Shown in pieces: positions 34,187-45,589 of a DNA stretch of 64,000 bases. The stretch comes from Myotis daubentonii. Taxonomy: Eukaryota; Chordata; Mammalia; Chiroptera; Vespertilionidae. The translations under genes and the position numbers were made by a program. Location: positions 50,688,093 through 50,752,092 of the forward strand of contig NC_081849.1 in assembly GCF_963259705.1 (NCBI RefSeq), read 5' to 3'. The notes under the pieces are model-generated. The model had not been told where the DNA came from and ran no database searches. It was given only the letters and a program-made list of their open reading frames with translations. The number at the start of each line of letters is the position of its first letter. The first letter of the stretch is position 1.

Positions 34187-34398
34187 TTTAAACATTTTTA
34201 TTGATTTCAGAGAGGAGGAGGAGGAGGAGGAGGAGGAGGAGAGAGAAGATGAGAGAGAATCATTGATCAGCTGCCTCCTGTACACCTCCTATTGGGGATC
34301 GAGCCCACAACCCAGGCATGTGCCCTTGACTGGAATCGAACCTGGGACCCTTCAGTCCACAAACCAATGCTCTATCCATTGAGCCAAACTAGCTAGGG
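34187..34398 (-). mobile_element. Ves SINE, antisense, with (GGA)n expansion
   Basis: TSD CAGATATTTT lies at 34177-34186 and 34399-34408. The usual purine body has turned into about nine GGA units near 34213-34240. The head is intact (GAATCGAACCTGGGACCC). Confidence 0.94.
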
Positions 34399-34408
34399 CA
34401 GATATTTT

Positions 34409-34790
34409 GACAATTAGTTTGAATTAACTTCATGCCCAGTTCAATCATGAAGAAATATGCCATTAATATGTCTCCTAAATGCCCCAATTTGTCATAAGAA
34501 ATAATTTCTCAAAATCTGTCCTGAATTTTGTACAAGTAACCATTTTTAAATCAAGATGAAGGTTTGTTTGCTCATATCTACAACTAAACACAAAATGCTT
34601 TTTAAAGTAAGAATATGCTTGGCTCTAGACAGCATAAGTAAGGGCAAGTATTTTAGTCATTGGAAAGAATAAGAATAACTTCACAAGTAATAACAGAAAG
34701 AAGGCTGTAAGTATCCCTTTAAGTATAATTGTCTAATCTTCTAACAGAATTATACACCTAAATTTTTTTCAGAAGATAGTACTTGATTTT
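34409..34790. other. Unique sequence between Ves SINEs
   Basis: No feature recognised. Confidence 0.5.
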
Positions 34791-35007
34791 TAAAAAAATA
34801 TTTTTATTGATTTCAGAGAGGAAGGGAGAGGGGAAAGAGAGATAGAAACATCAGTGAGGGGAGTGCATTATTGATGGCTGCCTCCTGCCCACCCCCTACT
34901 GGGGGTTGAGCCTGCAATCCTGGGCGTGTGCCCTTTACTGGAATCGAACCCAGGACCCTTCAGTCCACAGGCCTACGCTCTATCCACTGAGCCAAACCAG
35001 ATAGGGC
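34791..35007 (-). mobile_element. Ves SINE, antisense
   Basis: A-rich tail complement, ATTTTTATTGATTTCAGAG, and head GAATCGAACCCAGGACCC..GAGCCAAACC. The flanks are AT-rich and the duplication (GTACTTGATTTTTAAA / GTAATTTATTTTTTTTAAA) is imperfect. Confidence 0.92.
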
Positions 35008-35437
35008 AGTAATTTATTTTTTTTAAAAAAAGAATTAAAGTCTCCTTAAGCTATTTCCCTATTCCTAGATGTCTTAAATAGAGGGGGGAAAGTGTTCATC
35101 CATTTTAGCAAAACTACTAAACTTTTTGCTGAAAGAGAAAGGGCCTTCTTTCTTTAATGTAACTTCTATTTTCACTGGTTTTAAATAATGACCATAAAAT
35201 TTTAAACAGTGGGAGACCTTACAAAGCCAATTATCCTTTATTCAAGCTCTATGATCCTTGCCAGTGTACTTAAAACTAGATCAGACCCAAAAGTAACTTC
35301 CCATAGAAAACTGTGCTTTTCTTGTGGTCGAGGAAATTGATCAACTCTTAAACACTATTTCATCTGTAATGTAAGGAAACTACTCTAGGGAATTCATGGG
35401 AGGTAAATGATGAATATCTAGAACCCTCCATTTGCTT
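35008..35437. other. Unique sequence between Ves SINEs
   Basis: No feature recognised. Confidence 0.5.
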
Positions 35438-35451
35438 CTAATTACTCTTTT

Positions 35452-35669
35452 TTTTAAAAAATATATTTTATTGATTTTTTACAGAGAGGAAGGGAGAGAG
35501 ATAGAGAGTTAGAAACATCGATGAGAGAGAAACATCGATCAGCTGCCTCCTGCACATCTCCCACTGGGGATGTGCCCGCAACCCAGGTACATGCCCTTGA
35601 CCGGAATCGAACCTGGGACCCTTCAGTCCGCAGGCCGACGCTCTATCCACTGAGCCAAACCGGTTTCGG
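35452..35669 (-). mobile_element. Ves SINE, antisense, young-looking
   Basis: TSD CTAATTACTCTTTT lies at 35438-35451 and 35670-35683. It is nearly the same sequence as the copy at 132-358, including ATTGATTTTTTACAGAGAG and the head with intact A and B boxes. Confidence 0.94.
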
Positions 35670-35789
35670 CTAATTACTCTTTTTATTATAAGAAAAGTTT
35701 GAAAGTAATGCTTTCAAAGACTTGAGTTTACAAAATTGTTTATTCCTACTATTTGCTATTGTTCACTCATACAGTGAATTAACTTTATG

Positions 35790-36000
35790 CAAAATGGCCT
35801 CACCGTTATTCTAAGGAGGAGGGATAACTGCTAATTTCCAGTTATTATTTGATCCTCACAATACTCCTTTAGGGCTGGTTATATCACTATACCCTTTCAA
35901 TAAATGGAAAAACTGAGCTAAACAACGTTAAATACGTTGGCCAAGTTTATTAAGCCAATAAGCGGCAGAGACAAAATCCAAACCAGGACTGATTCTAGAA
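35790..36000 (-). mobile_element. MIR, antisense
   Basis: TTATTTGATCCTCACAATAC, ATGGAAAAACTGAGCTAAAC, and AGCGGCAGAGACAAAATCCA follow the reversed MIR core. Confidence 0.75.
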
Positions 36001-37490
36001 TCAGAGTTAACCTTCTTAATAGAGCAAGAAAAGCTGAAAACCAATGAGTCTCCCATGAGCCTCTGTCCTGGGGAAAACTTTCCAACGGACAGAATCAGAG
36101 TTTGCATTGACTCCGGAGAACTGAGTTACTCTTAAGCCTACAGGTAAAGGTTGTGCCAGAAGATATTGGTTCACAAAACAACTTTCTCCAAGGACTGACT
36201 TGAAGGAGGAGTCTCCAGGGAGAGGGGGTGGACTGTTTGTGAATTTCAGCCCTAAAGGGAGCAGCCCATCCAAGACAGAACGTGGTTAGGACTAACAACA
36301 TTTGTGACCTGTCACTTACTATGGAAAATTATAATTGAATACAGCTTTCAACTGCTTCAGCTGGGTGATTTTAATAGGAACGTTATTCTGGCCCTCACTG
36401 ATAAATCCAAATGCAAAGAGTGCCTCATTCTGTTTGGAAGGACCAAGCTGAACAGTACATTTTGACTGGAAACTCCCTAAACATTTTCTAGGAGCTCTTT
36501 CTTCTTGCTGGCTAAAGAAAACAAATCCACTTGGTTGTTATAAGATGTTTCTTTTTCTTCCTTTTACCCCCCAAAGAAAAATAAGATTTCCTGTGAAATC
36601 TGAAATTATAACATGCTCTTTTAGGCATTGCCACATAATTTACACTTCTGGCAAAGATTCTCCCAGCAGCCACTTGGGATACGTTTTCATTCAGCAACAT
36701 TGGCACTCTTATGTAATTTTGATAAAGGTCTTATTCACTAGGATAACCATGGTAACCCACTATCCTTTGGTTGTCCCAACTGGACTATTTGTTGAGTGGC
36801 TTGAATTGCTGAGTGACTGGATAACCATGTTACCCATGAAGCATGTGAGGTGGAGGTGAAACTCAGATGATTACACCTAAGACCTCACTAAGCCCTGGCA
36901 AGGCGGGAGTTGCGTGGCTCTCCCTACATTGGCCAGGTCCTCCAAAGCTTTCTGTTTCTCCATGTTGAAACTTGGCCAATCTTGTCAGCCTAGTGACAAT
37001 GAAAAAAAAAAATGAAACTCTGTTAATAGGATTATACGATTTGGGGAGTAGAATGTTGTTACAGATGATTTATTTTGAAAGCTGATTTCGTTTTAGTGAA
37101 AACAAGCTCAACCCTTTACACCAGAGGCTGGGGTGCCAAACACAATCATTTTTAGTTTGAAAGATGTGATTGCTTTTTAATGTGGAAATTTCACAAGGTT
37201 ACAAAGAGGAGGAAAATTAAACTCCTTTCATATAACAAAGTCACTTTGGGATATGGGTTACAATGCCCTGACAATGTCCAGATACCCTGACCACACTACA
37301 AGGCAGAAAGGTGGATCAGTTTGATTTACACCATTTCTCAATTGTTTTCTCTTATGCCTTTGAAATAGCCTAATAGTTTTTTTATGAAAATAAATAGAGT
37401 AGTAAGATACTCTAAATACTGTAATTATGCAGGTTCAGGCAAGGACCAGAGAGATAGAGGAAACAAATACAGGTAAAGAAACTTGGTCTG

Positions 37491-37492
<2 letters not shown>
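36001..37492. other. Unique sequence
   Basis: No repeat family, RNA gene or exon recognised. Open frames on both strands are short and mutually overlapping. Confidence 0.5.

Positions 37493-37493
<1 letters not shown>

Positions 37494-37541
<48 letters not shown>
37494..37541. repeat. (GT)n microsatellite
   Basis: About 24 uninterrupted GT units. Confidence 0.97.
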
Positions 37542-37542
<1 letters not shown>

Positions 37543-38689
37543 GAATTCTTCTTCACCAAGATTATCTTATTTGCTTACTCCAGTTTGATTAAACCAATAG
37601 CCTGTCATTCAGCCTGTTCCAATTTAAACTGATGCTTTGCTTTCTATACCACCTCCTTTTTTCCCTTTTCCTAGACCTTTGGGGGATTTGAAAGGAAATG
37701 AAGACTTATTGAATCTATTTTGTAAATGTGTTCAGAGGATATGATAGAGATTATCAAGATGATGGCTAGATTTTCATTCTGTTATATTCATCAGATCTTG
37801 TAATTCTTTGCTAATATGTAATCTAGAATGAGATTATTAGAAAATTATATTTTCTACTGTTAAAATCACTAAATTCAGAAGGACCAAAAACTTAAACCAC
37901 TTTGAGGAGAAGTGACTGTTGCGGAGAGTACATCTCTCCATTCTTAAATTAGGCTCTCATCCCTCGCTGGAGAAGATGGTGCCATAGGGGGGGAATACAG
38001 CAAGGACAGTATAGCAGCATTTTTTCAGAACCTTGGATAGAAATGACACATACACGATGAAACCTTTTTGTCATTTCAGTAATGGGTTGTTATTTCTATG
38101 CCTGTGCATGTTGAGTACATGTCATCCTGTTCTTTTGTGATTAACACGGGAAAGAAGGTGAAGACGCCATATGATTGCAGGGCTGCTTACAGTAGTTTGG
38201 CCAACAAAATTATTTATTGCACCTGTTGGAGCCAGCACAAAAGGACACAAGTCTAAGTGTTGAAGGAATTGGGACACTGGAAGGGGACGGTGTTTGCCTT
38301 TTGTTGGAGTGAAATTTGGGGGAATGAGCTGGGAGTCTGAAAAACAAGCAAAGCAAGATTGGAATGCCCAGTTTTTAAATTTAAGCATATCCTAGTTAGC
38401 TCCCAGCAGCTCCCATTTACTACACCATTCACTTAGGACTCAGCCAACCCAGAGCCGCCAGACCAGCTAATGCCATGTGCTGAACGTAAATGCCCTTCCA
38501 TTTTCCTTTTTTTGATTCTTCCTTTTCTATTCATTGTTACTTCGGGTCTCATATGGAAATATCTACATCGATTTTTTAACTTCCTGGCATCTGTTCATAT
38601 CAGAAAGAGACTTGGACATGGTAAAATACAATTGGGGTTCATTATGGATCAATATGCTTGGGGAAAGGGCTCTGTTTATCGAGGGGCTA
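37542..38689. other. Unique sequence
   Basis: No repeat family or exon recognised. Confidence 0.5.
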
Positions 38690-38830
38690 CTGTGTTCCAA
38701 CTATTTCACATAGTTATTTAATCCTCACAAAACCTTGAGATAGTAGTATCCCATTTTGCAGAGGGAGAAATTGAGATGCAGGGATGTTAAGATACCACAA
38801 GTCCATCTACTCTAAAGCCTACACTCATCC
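38690..38830 (-). mobile_element. MIR, antisense
   Basis: TTATTTAATCCTCACAAAAC, CATTTTGCAGAGGGAGAAAT, TGAGATGCAGGGATGTTAAG. Confidence 0.78.
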
Positions 38831-38925
38831 CACTGGGTCATTCTGCCTCCCACCTTCACTTGAGGCAAAAGCCTAACAGCTCTCCTCACTGAGGACTGGA
38901 CCTAGTCAATAATATGAGTCTAGCC

Positions 38926-39116
38926 CAGGGGTGGGCAAACTTTTTGACTCGAGGGCCACAATGGGTTCTTAAACTGGACCGGAGGGCCGGAACAAAAGCA
39001 TGGATGGAGTGTTTGTGTGAACTAATATAAATTCAAAATAAACATCATTACATAAAAGGGTACGGTCTTTTTTTTTAGTTTTATTCATTTCAAACGGGCC
39101 AGTTTGCCCACGGCTG
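38926..39116. mobile_element. Non-autonomous hAT transposon with perfect 8-bp TSD
   Basis: Ends are CAGGGGTGGGCAAACTTTTT and, inverted, CAGCCGTGGGCAAACTGGCC. The TSD GTCTAGCC is identical at 38918-38925 and 39117-39124. At 191 bases it has no transposase. The TSD has TA at its centre, which fits the nnnTAnnn preference known for Buster-type hAT elements. Confidence 0.93.
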
Positions 39117-39324
39117 GTCTAGCCATTTCTCCTTTTAGAATCCCAGAGTCCTTGGTTATGGGACTTGGGGGAAAGGGTTTGTATATCTTCAGATGGAAAA
39201 AAAGTGAAGCATAATGTTCTGTAGTCAAGTATATATGTGATATGTGTGATCAAGTGCTATTGGCTATGTAGTTTGGTTCTGCAAATAAGGCTCTGAAACA
39301 ATTAATAATAAAAAATATGACCCT

Positions 39325-39511
39325 TGCCCTAGCTGGCTTGGCTCAGTGGATGGAGCATCAGCCTGCGGACTGGGGGGTCCCGGGTTCGATTCTGGCCGAG
39401 GGCACATGCCTGGGTTGCAGGAGGCAGCTGATCAGTGATTCTCTCTCATCATTGATGTTTCTGTCTCTCTCTCCTTCTCCCTTCCTCTCGAAATCAATAA
39501 AGAAATATAGA
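39325..39511 (+). mobile_element. Ves SINE, sense, internally deleted
   Basis: TSD AAAAAATATGACCCT lies at 39310-39324 and 39512-39526. The head is intact (TTGGCTCAGTGGATGGAGC, GGGTTCGATTCTGG). About 35 bases found in other copies between GGGTTG and GCAGGAGGC are missing, with a short GC-rich overlap at the joint. Confidence 0.94.
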
Positions 39512-39534
39512 AAAAAATATGACCCTATAAGTAT

Positions 39535-39690
39535 ATTATGTGCACAGTTCTTTTTGCCCTTTTCTCTACATTTTCACATTTAATCCTTCTAACAACTTTA
39601 TAACTAAGCAAGACAGAAAGTAGAAGCTATGAGTTAGAGAGGTTAAGCAATTTGTCTGTGATCACATGGACAAGCAAGAAATGGAAGTCT
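39535..39690 (-). mobile_element. MIR, antisense, split by L1
   Basis: CACATTTAATCCTTCTAACA, GTTAGAGAGGTTAAGCAATT, GTGATCACATGGACAAGC. The MIR is interrupted at 39690 by the L1 and probably continues a little after 40360. Confidence 0.78.
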
Positions 39691-40070
39691 ATATCCTTTC
39701 TGATTAGTGTTTCTGGTTTCTTGGGATATATTCCTAGAAGTGGGATCACAGGGTCAAATGGGAGTTCCATTTGTAGTTTTTTGAGGAAACTCCATACTGT
39801 CTTCCATAGTGGCTGCACCAGTCTGTATTCCCACCAGCAGCACAATTCACCATAGCTAAGAACTGGAAACAGCCTAAGTGCCCATCAGTAGATGAATGGA
39901 TTAGAAAACTGTGGTACATCTACACGATGTAATACTATGCTGCTCAAAAAAGGAAGGAACTCTTACCATTTGCAACAGCATGGATGGAACTGGAGAGCAT
40001 TATGCTAAGTGAAATAAGCCAGTCAATGAAGGAAAAATACCACATGATCTCACTCATTCATGGATAATAG
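39691..40070. pseudogene. L1 ORF2 fragments in opposite orientations
   Basis: The minus-strand piece encodes [17 protein letters not shown] and [14 protein letters not shown]. The plus-strand piece encodes KQPKCPSVDEWIRKLW and LPFATAWMELESIMLSE, with one in-frame TAA after YIYTM. The ORF2 end is split by the inversion, so no protein can be made. Confidence 0.92.
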
Positions 40071-40343
40071 AGACCATTATAAACTTTTGAACAATAATAG
40101 ATACAGAGGCAGAGCTGCCTCAAACAGATTGTCAAACTGCAGCGGGAAGGCCGGGGAGGGTTGGGGGCAGGAGGTAGAGGGGTAAGAGATCAACCTAAGG
40201 ACTTGTATGCATGCATATAAGCATAACCAATGGACATAAGACACTGGGGGATAGGGGAGGCTAGGGGACTGTCTAGGGCGGGGGGGGGGGAATGGACACA
40301 TATGTAATACCCTTTGTATTACTTTAAGCAATAAAAAAAAAAA
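39691..40343. mobile_element. L1 insertion with inverted 5' part
   Basis: One insertion with TSD AAGAAATGGAAGTCTA at 39676-39691 and 40344-40359. Its first part (to about 39840) is L1 ORF2 in antisense and the rest (about 39841-40343) is sense, ending in the bat L1 3' UTR, AAGCAATAAAAA and a poly(A) tail. Comparison with the uninverted L1 at 22025-22708 shows about 17-20 bases lost at the inversion joint. This is the classic product of twin priming. Confidence 0.94.
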
Positions 40344-40439
40344 AAGAAATGGAAGTCTAAAAGAGAGCTAGACTTTTATAACTCCTAAACCAATTCTCAC
40401 AACTCTGTGGTGAATACCAGATCAATATCCTGCTTAACA

Positions 40440-40765
40440 CTGGTGCCATGAGGAAACCATGCCATCTCAGAGCATCCCCCTAGTATTTTGTTCATCATAC
40501 TGCTTACATTATTGGGTCACTCATTCTATATCCATCTACTGTGAGCTCTTTGAAATGAGAGACTGTCTATTTTGTTTTCTTTTGGGGGCAAAAACACATC
40601 TAATTTTCTAAATTAAACAGAGTGCAAATTCTTAAGACCCACCACTGATGATTATCAACCTTTTGCTATATTTTCTTTGTCCTTCATCTCTGTATTCTTG
40701 GTACCTAGCATAACGCCTGGCACATAGTGGTTGTCCAGTGAATAGCAGTTGAATTTAACGGTGGG
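40440..40765 (+). mobile_element. L2 3' region, sense
   Basis: TACTGTGAGCTCTTTGAAAT near 40540 and GGTACCTAGCATAACGCCTG, GCACATAGTGGTTGTCCAGT near 40700 are L2 3' landmarks, with about 100 bases of less alignable sequence between them. Confidence 0.7.
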
Positions 40766-40838
40766 ATCCACAATTACGAAGATGAATTAGGAAACTTCTT
40801 AACTAGTGCCAAAATAACATTTCATATTTATTTCTTTA

Positions 40839-41000
40839 CTAGAGGCCTGGTGCATGAATTTGTGCATGGGTGGGGTCTGGCTGACTAGCGGGGGGAGGGG
40901 CCACAGGAGTTTGGCCAGCTGGCCCTGCCTTCTGGTCAAATTCCTAGTCCAACTCCCAGTTGAGGAGACAATTTGCATATTAGCCTTTTATTATATAGGA
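40839..41000 (-). mobile_element. Short HeliBat-type Helitron, 162 bp, antisense
   Basis: Left edge CTAGAGGCCTGGTGCATGAA carries the complement of CTAG and the 3' hairpin (TGCATGAATTTGTGCA). Right edge GCCTTTTATTATATAGGA is the complement of the TCCTATATAATAAAAGGC start. Flanks A (40838) and T (41001) fit insertion at AT. It is the smallest Helitron in the window; most of the body is deleted. Confidence 0.94.
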
Positions 41001-41001
41001 T

Positions 41002-43825
41002 TCCTAAAGATTTTGTGTCTGGGGTATTTCAAAAGCATTTATCCATATTTTACTCTTTTATGGTATGTTGACAATGGTGATCATAAGAAGGCTTTGTAAA
41101 ATGACATTTCTCATATTTCTTTTTTAAAGGTGAACTATACATGCCCTTACAACAATATCCCCACAATGAATGAGTCTTAGGGGGTATTGATTAATAGCTT
41201 CTTTAGTTAAAGAAAAAGAAAAACGGTTTCTTCTTGGATTTCAGTGGTTACTAAGACTGCACAGTCTACACATAAATTTAAAAAAGAAAAAACTGCATGA
41301 AACCAAACTCCAAGCTCAGGGGCAAGTGTGCACACTGCACCAGAAACCATGCTATTCTGATCCAAATGTACTAAATCCTCCTGTAATGTGTGGTCAAGGA
41401 GTTAAGTTCTAAAGGAAAATGCAAGCAGTCCAAAGTGGAAACCAAAGACGTCTGTCTTCTTCAGCCTCTGAGCCTGCGACAGAACTCCGTAGTGGAAGGT
41501 GTCTGAATGCCCCTCTCAGGAATGACAGCCTCGCTAAATGCTTCGAAGGAGTTAGAAAGGAAAGGCCAAGTTTGGGTTTGGAAAAGAGAGGAAGCAAACT
41601 GCCTCTGTGGTTTGTTATGAGATCCTGGGAGGAGCTTCGAGCATTACAAAGAGTCTTTCCTCTTCCAACCCTTCCAACCTCATCTTCAATCCCTCAAGGA
41701 TTTCATTGTTTTTCTAGAAGCTGGGGAGGAAAGGCTGGCTGTAGAAGAGGACCCCTCAGCTCAGGTCTCCTTTGGCATGACCTGTGACTCCAGCCCCTAA
41801 TGGCAGATTCTGACTGTGAGCCTAGAAGCCCTCTTTTCATTGAGTATGTCTCCCTAAGAGGAAAAACTGCTTCATGTGATGACTTTATGGCAAATGCTGG
41901 CAAAAGCTGTGCCCTGCATACTGGAAGGGAGACATTTCTGACCGCAGCTCATGAACCACACTTATTTACTCTGGCACATGCCCACTATTTGTTCATAGGC
42001 TTTCTGTCTCTACTAAATGCGTTCCAATTTTGGAGGCTAAATCATTGCCAGTAGTTTCCAGGACATTCTGCTAGGCTAAGCAAAATCGCCCTGAGCGGTA
42101 GTCAGAAACCACTGGAGTAGTATTGTAAATACTGACTATTTGCAGAAAATGGAAGATACCTAACATCTTATCAGTTTTTTGTGCTGCAGAATTCCCTGGG
42201 TCATATGGTGCAGAAAGTCATGCATGGCACTAACAAGAAATAAGAGCAGAATACAAGGGCTTTCATTGCCACTAGAACTCAGAAATTGTGCTTGAAACCA
42301 CTTTGAAAGTTGGTCCCAGCTGACACAGCGGTAAGTGCATACCAAGGTCTTGTTCAGGAGGCACGCTAGAGATTAGATGCAGCCTCGCCCGTAGCAGCCT
42401 CTTGAATGAATTTTAAAATGGCCATGAGATCTGAAAACCATGAAGCAATGCTATAAAGAACGTAGTAATTCTCATGGGCTCCTTAGTAACCATGTTTCAT
42501 CCCATCCCCATGTGAGCCATCACTGTGGCCAGTGATGGCTTAATGAGTCACGTTGAACCACGCTGACTTCAAGATCTGGGAAAACTGGGAAATTCTCCAT
42601 TTGTAACAAAACCTCCCAGCACTATTGAGGTGCTGAGTTCCCTATCTTGCCCCAGACAGCGACTGAATATATTTTATATATTTCTATCTATATCTCTTTT
42701 GCCTGTTTTCTACTAGATTAGTTTCTAACCAGAGCAGAGATTTTTATTTATGCATGTACATTAATAATGAATAAAAGTGCATCCAGCAACTTTGATATTG
42801 ACGTATCAATATGACTGTGTATGTATTTGGAAAGAGGAAAGAAACTCCTAAAGCAAATGCTCAGTATCTGCCAAAAGTAATGGTTTTCTTTTGAGGTGGC
42901 TAAGCAGATTCTTGCAAGTACTTATGTTTTACAATACCTCTTGAGACACTGAAACAAATCTCTTTCATCCTAAGGGTGAAACAAAATTAAGTTGAAATAA
43001 GCCACAGTTCTAACTCCATGTGTTGGGTTAGGAGGCAGGAGGAAAAGTATACATACCTCTATCCATGTGTGTTGTGTTAATGTTTCAGGCATTTTAACTT
43101 TGGGTAGTGGACAGCGTGAAGGTGACTAGGTAGGAACAAGGCCACCACATCAAACTGATAGTGGGGTAGAGGGAACATTTGACACCTCCCGCCTTCTCTG
43201 CCCTCTGTCTGTTTTTAATTTTGCTAAATCATTCCCGTCTGGAAATTGTATATTTAAATTGCCTCTCCAAAGTAACACAGAGGTACAGTGTCAGGGAGCC
43301 TGATCACAGAGCCAGGCCAAGAGATGCGAACTGTGCAAAGGCCCCGAGGGACAAGAAAGACAGAGAAGGGATGGGCGGGTCCTGGGTAAAACGACATTAG
43401 CTTTTATGACATGCGCAGTAACTGTGAAGGTGGCACTGGGAGACATAACATTTCTCTCGTGGTGAGTGTAAGACTTTTCGAGTTTGTTTTTTCAAGTTAA
43501 TATCCCTTTGAGAGTTCTGAAGGTGACTACTATGAAATTTTACTGAAAAAGAGATTCCGCAGCAAGAGACTTCAAAGTGAGCAGATTTGTGCATCATAAA
43601 TATGAAGATAATCGAAAATGGGAGAAAACTGGTGACAAAAACTAAAATGTGTTGAACATATGCACATGCATAGAAACATCATGATTCCGTGGAGCACATC
43701 GGTGTGAGTTTAAGAAGAAAAAAATTGCCCTCTCTGCAAATCCTAATGCCACTCCCACTGATGTCACTTAAATCTATTTGGGGGAATTTGAAATTCACAC
43801 ATTCTAGGAATTGGCTTTTACACGT
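41002..43825. other. Long unique stretch
   Basis: Nearly 3 kb without recognisable repeats. Open frames at 41419-41787 (122 codons) and 41800-42054 have no domain I know. A perfect inverted repeat at 42515-42540 is listed separately. Confidence 0.45.
42515..42540. repeat. Perfect 11-bp inverted repeat
   Basis: AGCCATCACTG and CAGTGATGGCT with spacer TGGC. An AP-1-like TGAGTCA follows at about 42545. It is not part of any repeat family I recognise. Confidence 0.9.
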
Positions 43826-43829
43826 ACAT

Positions 43830-43985
43830 GTTTCTAAAATACATCCACATCTACAAGATGGGCCTGATAACAGTTTCATCTATAGAAACATTGTGAAGCT
43901 CAAATGAGAGCAAAGCAAGTGAAGTGCTAAGCATGGTGCTTGGAACGAGTCAGTACTCAAAAATCATCTGCTGTTATCATGCAGA
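43830..43985 (+). mobile_element. MIR 3' part, sense
   Basis: TACAAGATGGGCCTGATAAC, GAAGCTCAAATGAGAGCAAA, GTGAAGTGCTAAGCATGGTG, and CAGTACTCAAAAATC follow the MIR 3' half. Confidence 0.75.
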
Positions 43986-43989
43986 GACG

Positions 43990-44586
43990 TACACAACATG
44001 CGAATATCTTTTAACGTGGTGCAGTAAGAATAACCAATAGCTTCTTCTCTAGAAGGGAATAGCCTGAAGCCTGATTCTAAATTGTTTTCATCTTTTTGTT
44101 TATTTTGCATATACATATTCCCCTCGAGTTTACTGAGCACTCTGAATTTGGCCTCATAGCAGCTTTTTGCACCACTTTAACAATCTCCTGACAGTGTCAA
44201 TATCGTGGTTTTAATGACAGGAAACAGCAGGAAAGGTGTGGGCTCACACACAGATCTGCATTGCATTTAGAAAAAACTTCTGAATGGCACTTCTCTATGT
44301 TTCATCACCATGTGGAGGAATGATAAGACTCCCTGTTTATTCTTTTGCTAGTAAAGCAAGTGCTGTTTATTATAGTTCTGTAATGGATTTACCTCATCAT
44401 TTTGCCAGAAAAATCCCTGCTTAGTTGTATGTCTAGTAGCCATTCTTCCTTAAAACTGAACAGTTATAACTTTTGGTTGTTTTGCTTAAGCATCTTTCTG
44501 TATTTGTTATTATTTAACAGTTGTAGGTGCAGTGGAGAAGTTACCTGAAATGAGAGAACAATTAGCAAAAGAAGACCAGAGATTCG
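43990..44586. other. Unique sequence
   Basis: No feature recognised. Confidence 0.5.
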
Positions 44587-44587
44587 T

Positions 44588-44626
<39 letters not shown>
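44587..44626. repeat. (GT)n microsatellite
   Basis: About 20 GT units grading into ATGCGTGCATGCGCACATG. Confidence 0.97.
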
Positions 44627-44629
<3 letters not shown>

Positions 44630-44639
44630 CGTGCATGCG

Positions 44640-45178
44640 CACATGTATGCATGTGCACTTGAACAAGAGCTGGAAATCCTACACCCTATGAGTATTTATG
44701 CATATGAAAGACATGCGTTTGCATACAGAAACCACATAATTATTAGGAACCAGCAATGGTGTTCTTGAGTCTCACTGAAAAATCACTGTATGTCACATGG
44801 GAAATTTTCCTAAGTGCCTAAATCAGAGCCCTGCTCAGTCAGTAACTCACTGAATGTGTCCTGGCTAGGCTACGAAGATATTCAGAAAATCTTGGATTAG
44901 CATAGCAAAAATGAAACATAAACAGTGTCAAATCAAAATTGCTGTAGGCATTTTAAAAGTTATTTGGCTTAAGTCACTAAGTAATCAGAAATAAAGCATT
45001 GCTGCTATTTTCAAAGAACAGTTAGAGAACAGAGTGAAGGTTTGATCAGAGCCATATAAGCACTTAAAAGAAAACAGGCGAGGATTGTGAGGTTACATAT
45101 TCTAAGTAAGCTGCAGGCACTTCTGAATCATTTGTCTTTCTGATCTTTTAGGAATCAGCCTGTTGGCAAACAATGGGG
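44640..45178. other. Unique sequence
   Basis: No feature recognised. Confidence 0.5.
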
Positions 45179-45580
45179 TGAGACTGGGAATGCCTGGGTA
45201 AGGGTGCATGTGCACATAGGCGGTGCCTGGGTGAGGGTGCATGTGCACATGTGACAAAGGAGGTGCCTTGGTGAGGGTGCCTGTCACACAGGGGTGCCTG
45301 GGTGAGAGTACAAGAGCACATGGGGGGGTGCCTGGGTGAGGGTGCAGTGCACATGGGAGGTGCCTTGGTGAGGGTTCATGTGCACATGTGATATGGGAGG
45401 TGCCTAGATGAGGTTGCATATGCACATGGGCGGTGTCTGGGTGAGGGTGCATTTGCACATGTGACATGAGGGGTGCCTGGGTGAGGGTGCATGTGCACAT
45501 GTGGCATGGAGGGTGCCTGGGTGAGGGTGCATGTACATATGTGGCATGGAGGGTGCATGAGCACATGGGAGGGGTGCTAA
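45179..45580. repeat. 32-40-bp minisatellite, about 10 units
   Basis: Units follow GGTGCCTGGGTGAGGGTGCA, then TGTGCACATGTGACATGGGA, with frequent internal deletions of the second half. The 160-codon minus-strand frame at 45102-45584, rich in His, Pro, Thr and Cys, is translated repeat, not a gene. Confidence 0.94.
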
Positions 45581-45589
45581 GCACCTATT

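Noticed and set aside
45102..45584. 160-codon His/Pro/Cys-rich frame on the minus strand
   Set aside because: It is the translation of the minisatellite; unit lengths are not multiples of three, so the apparent repeats change frame.
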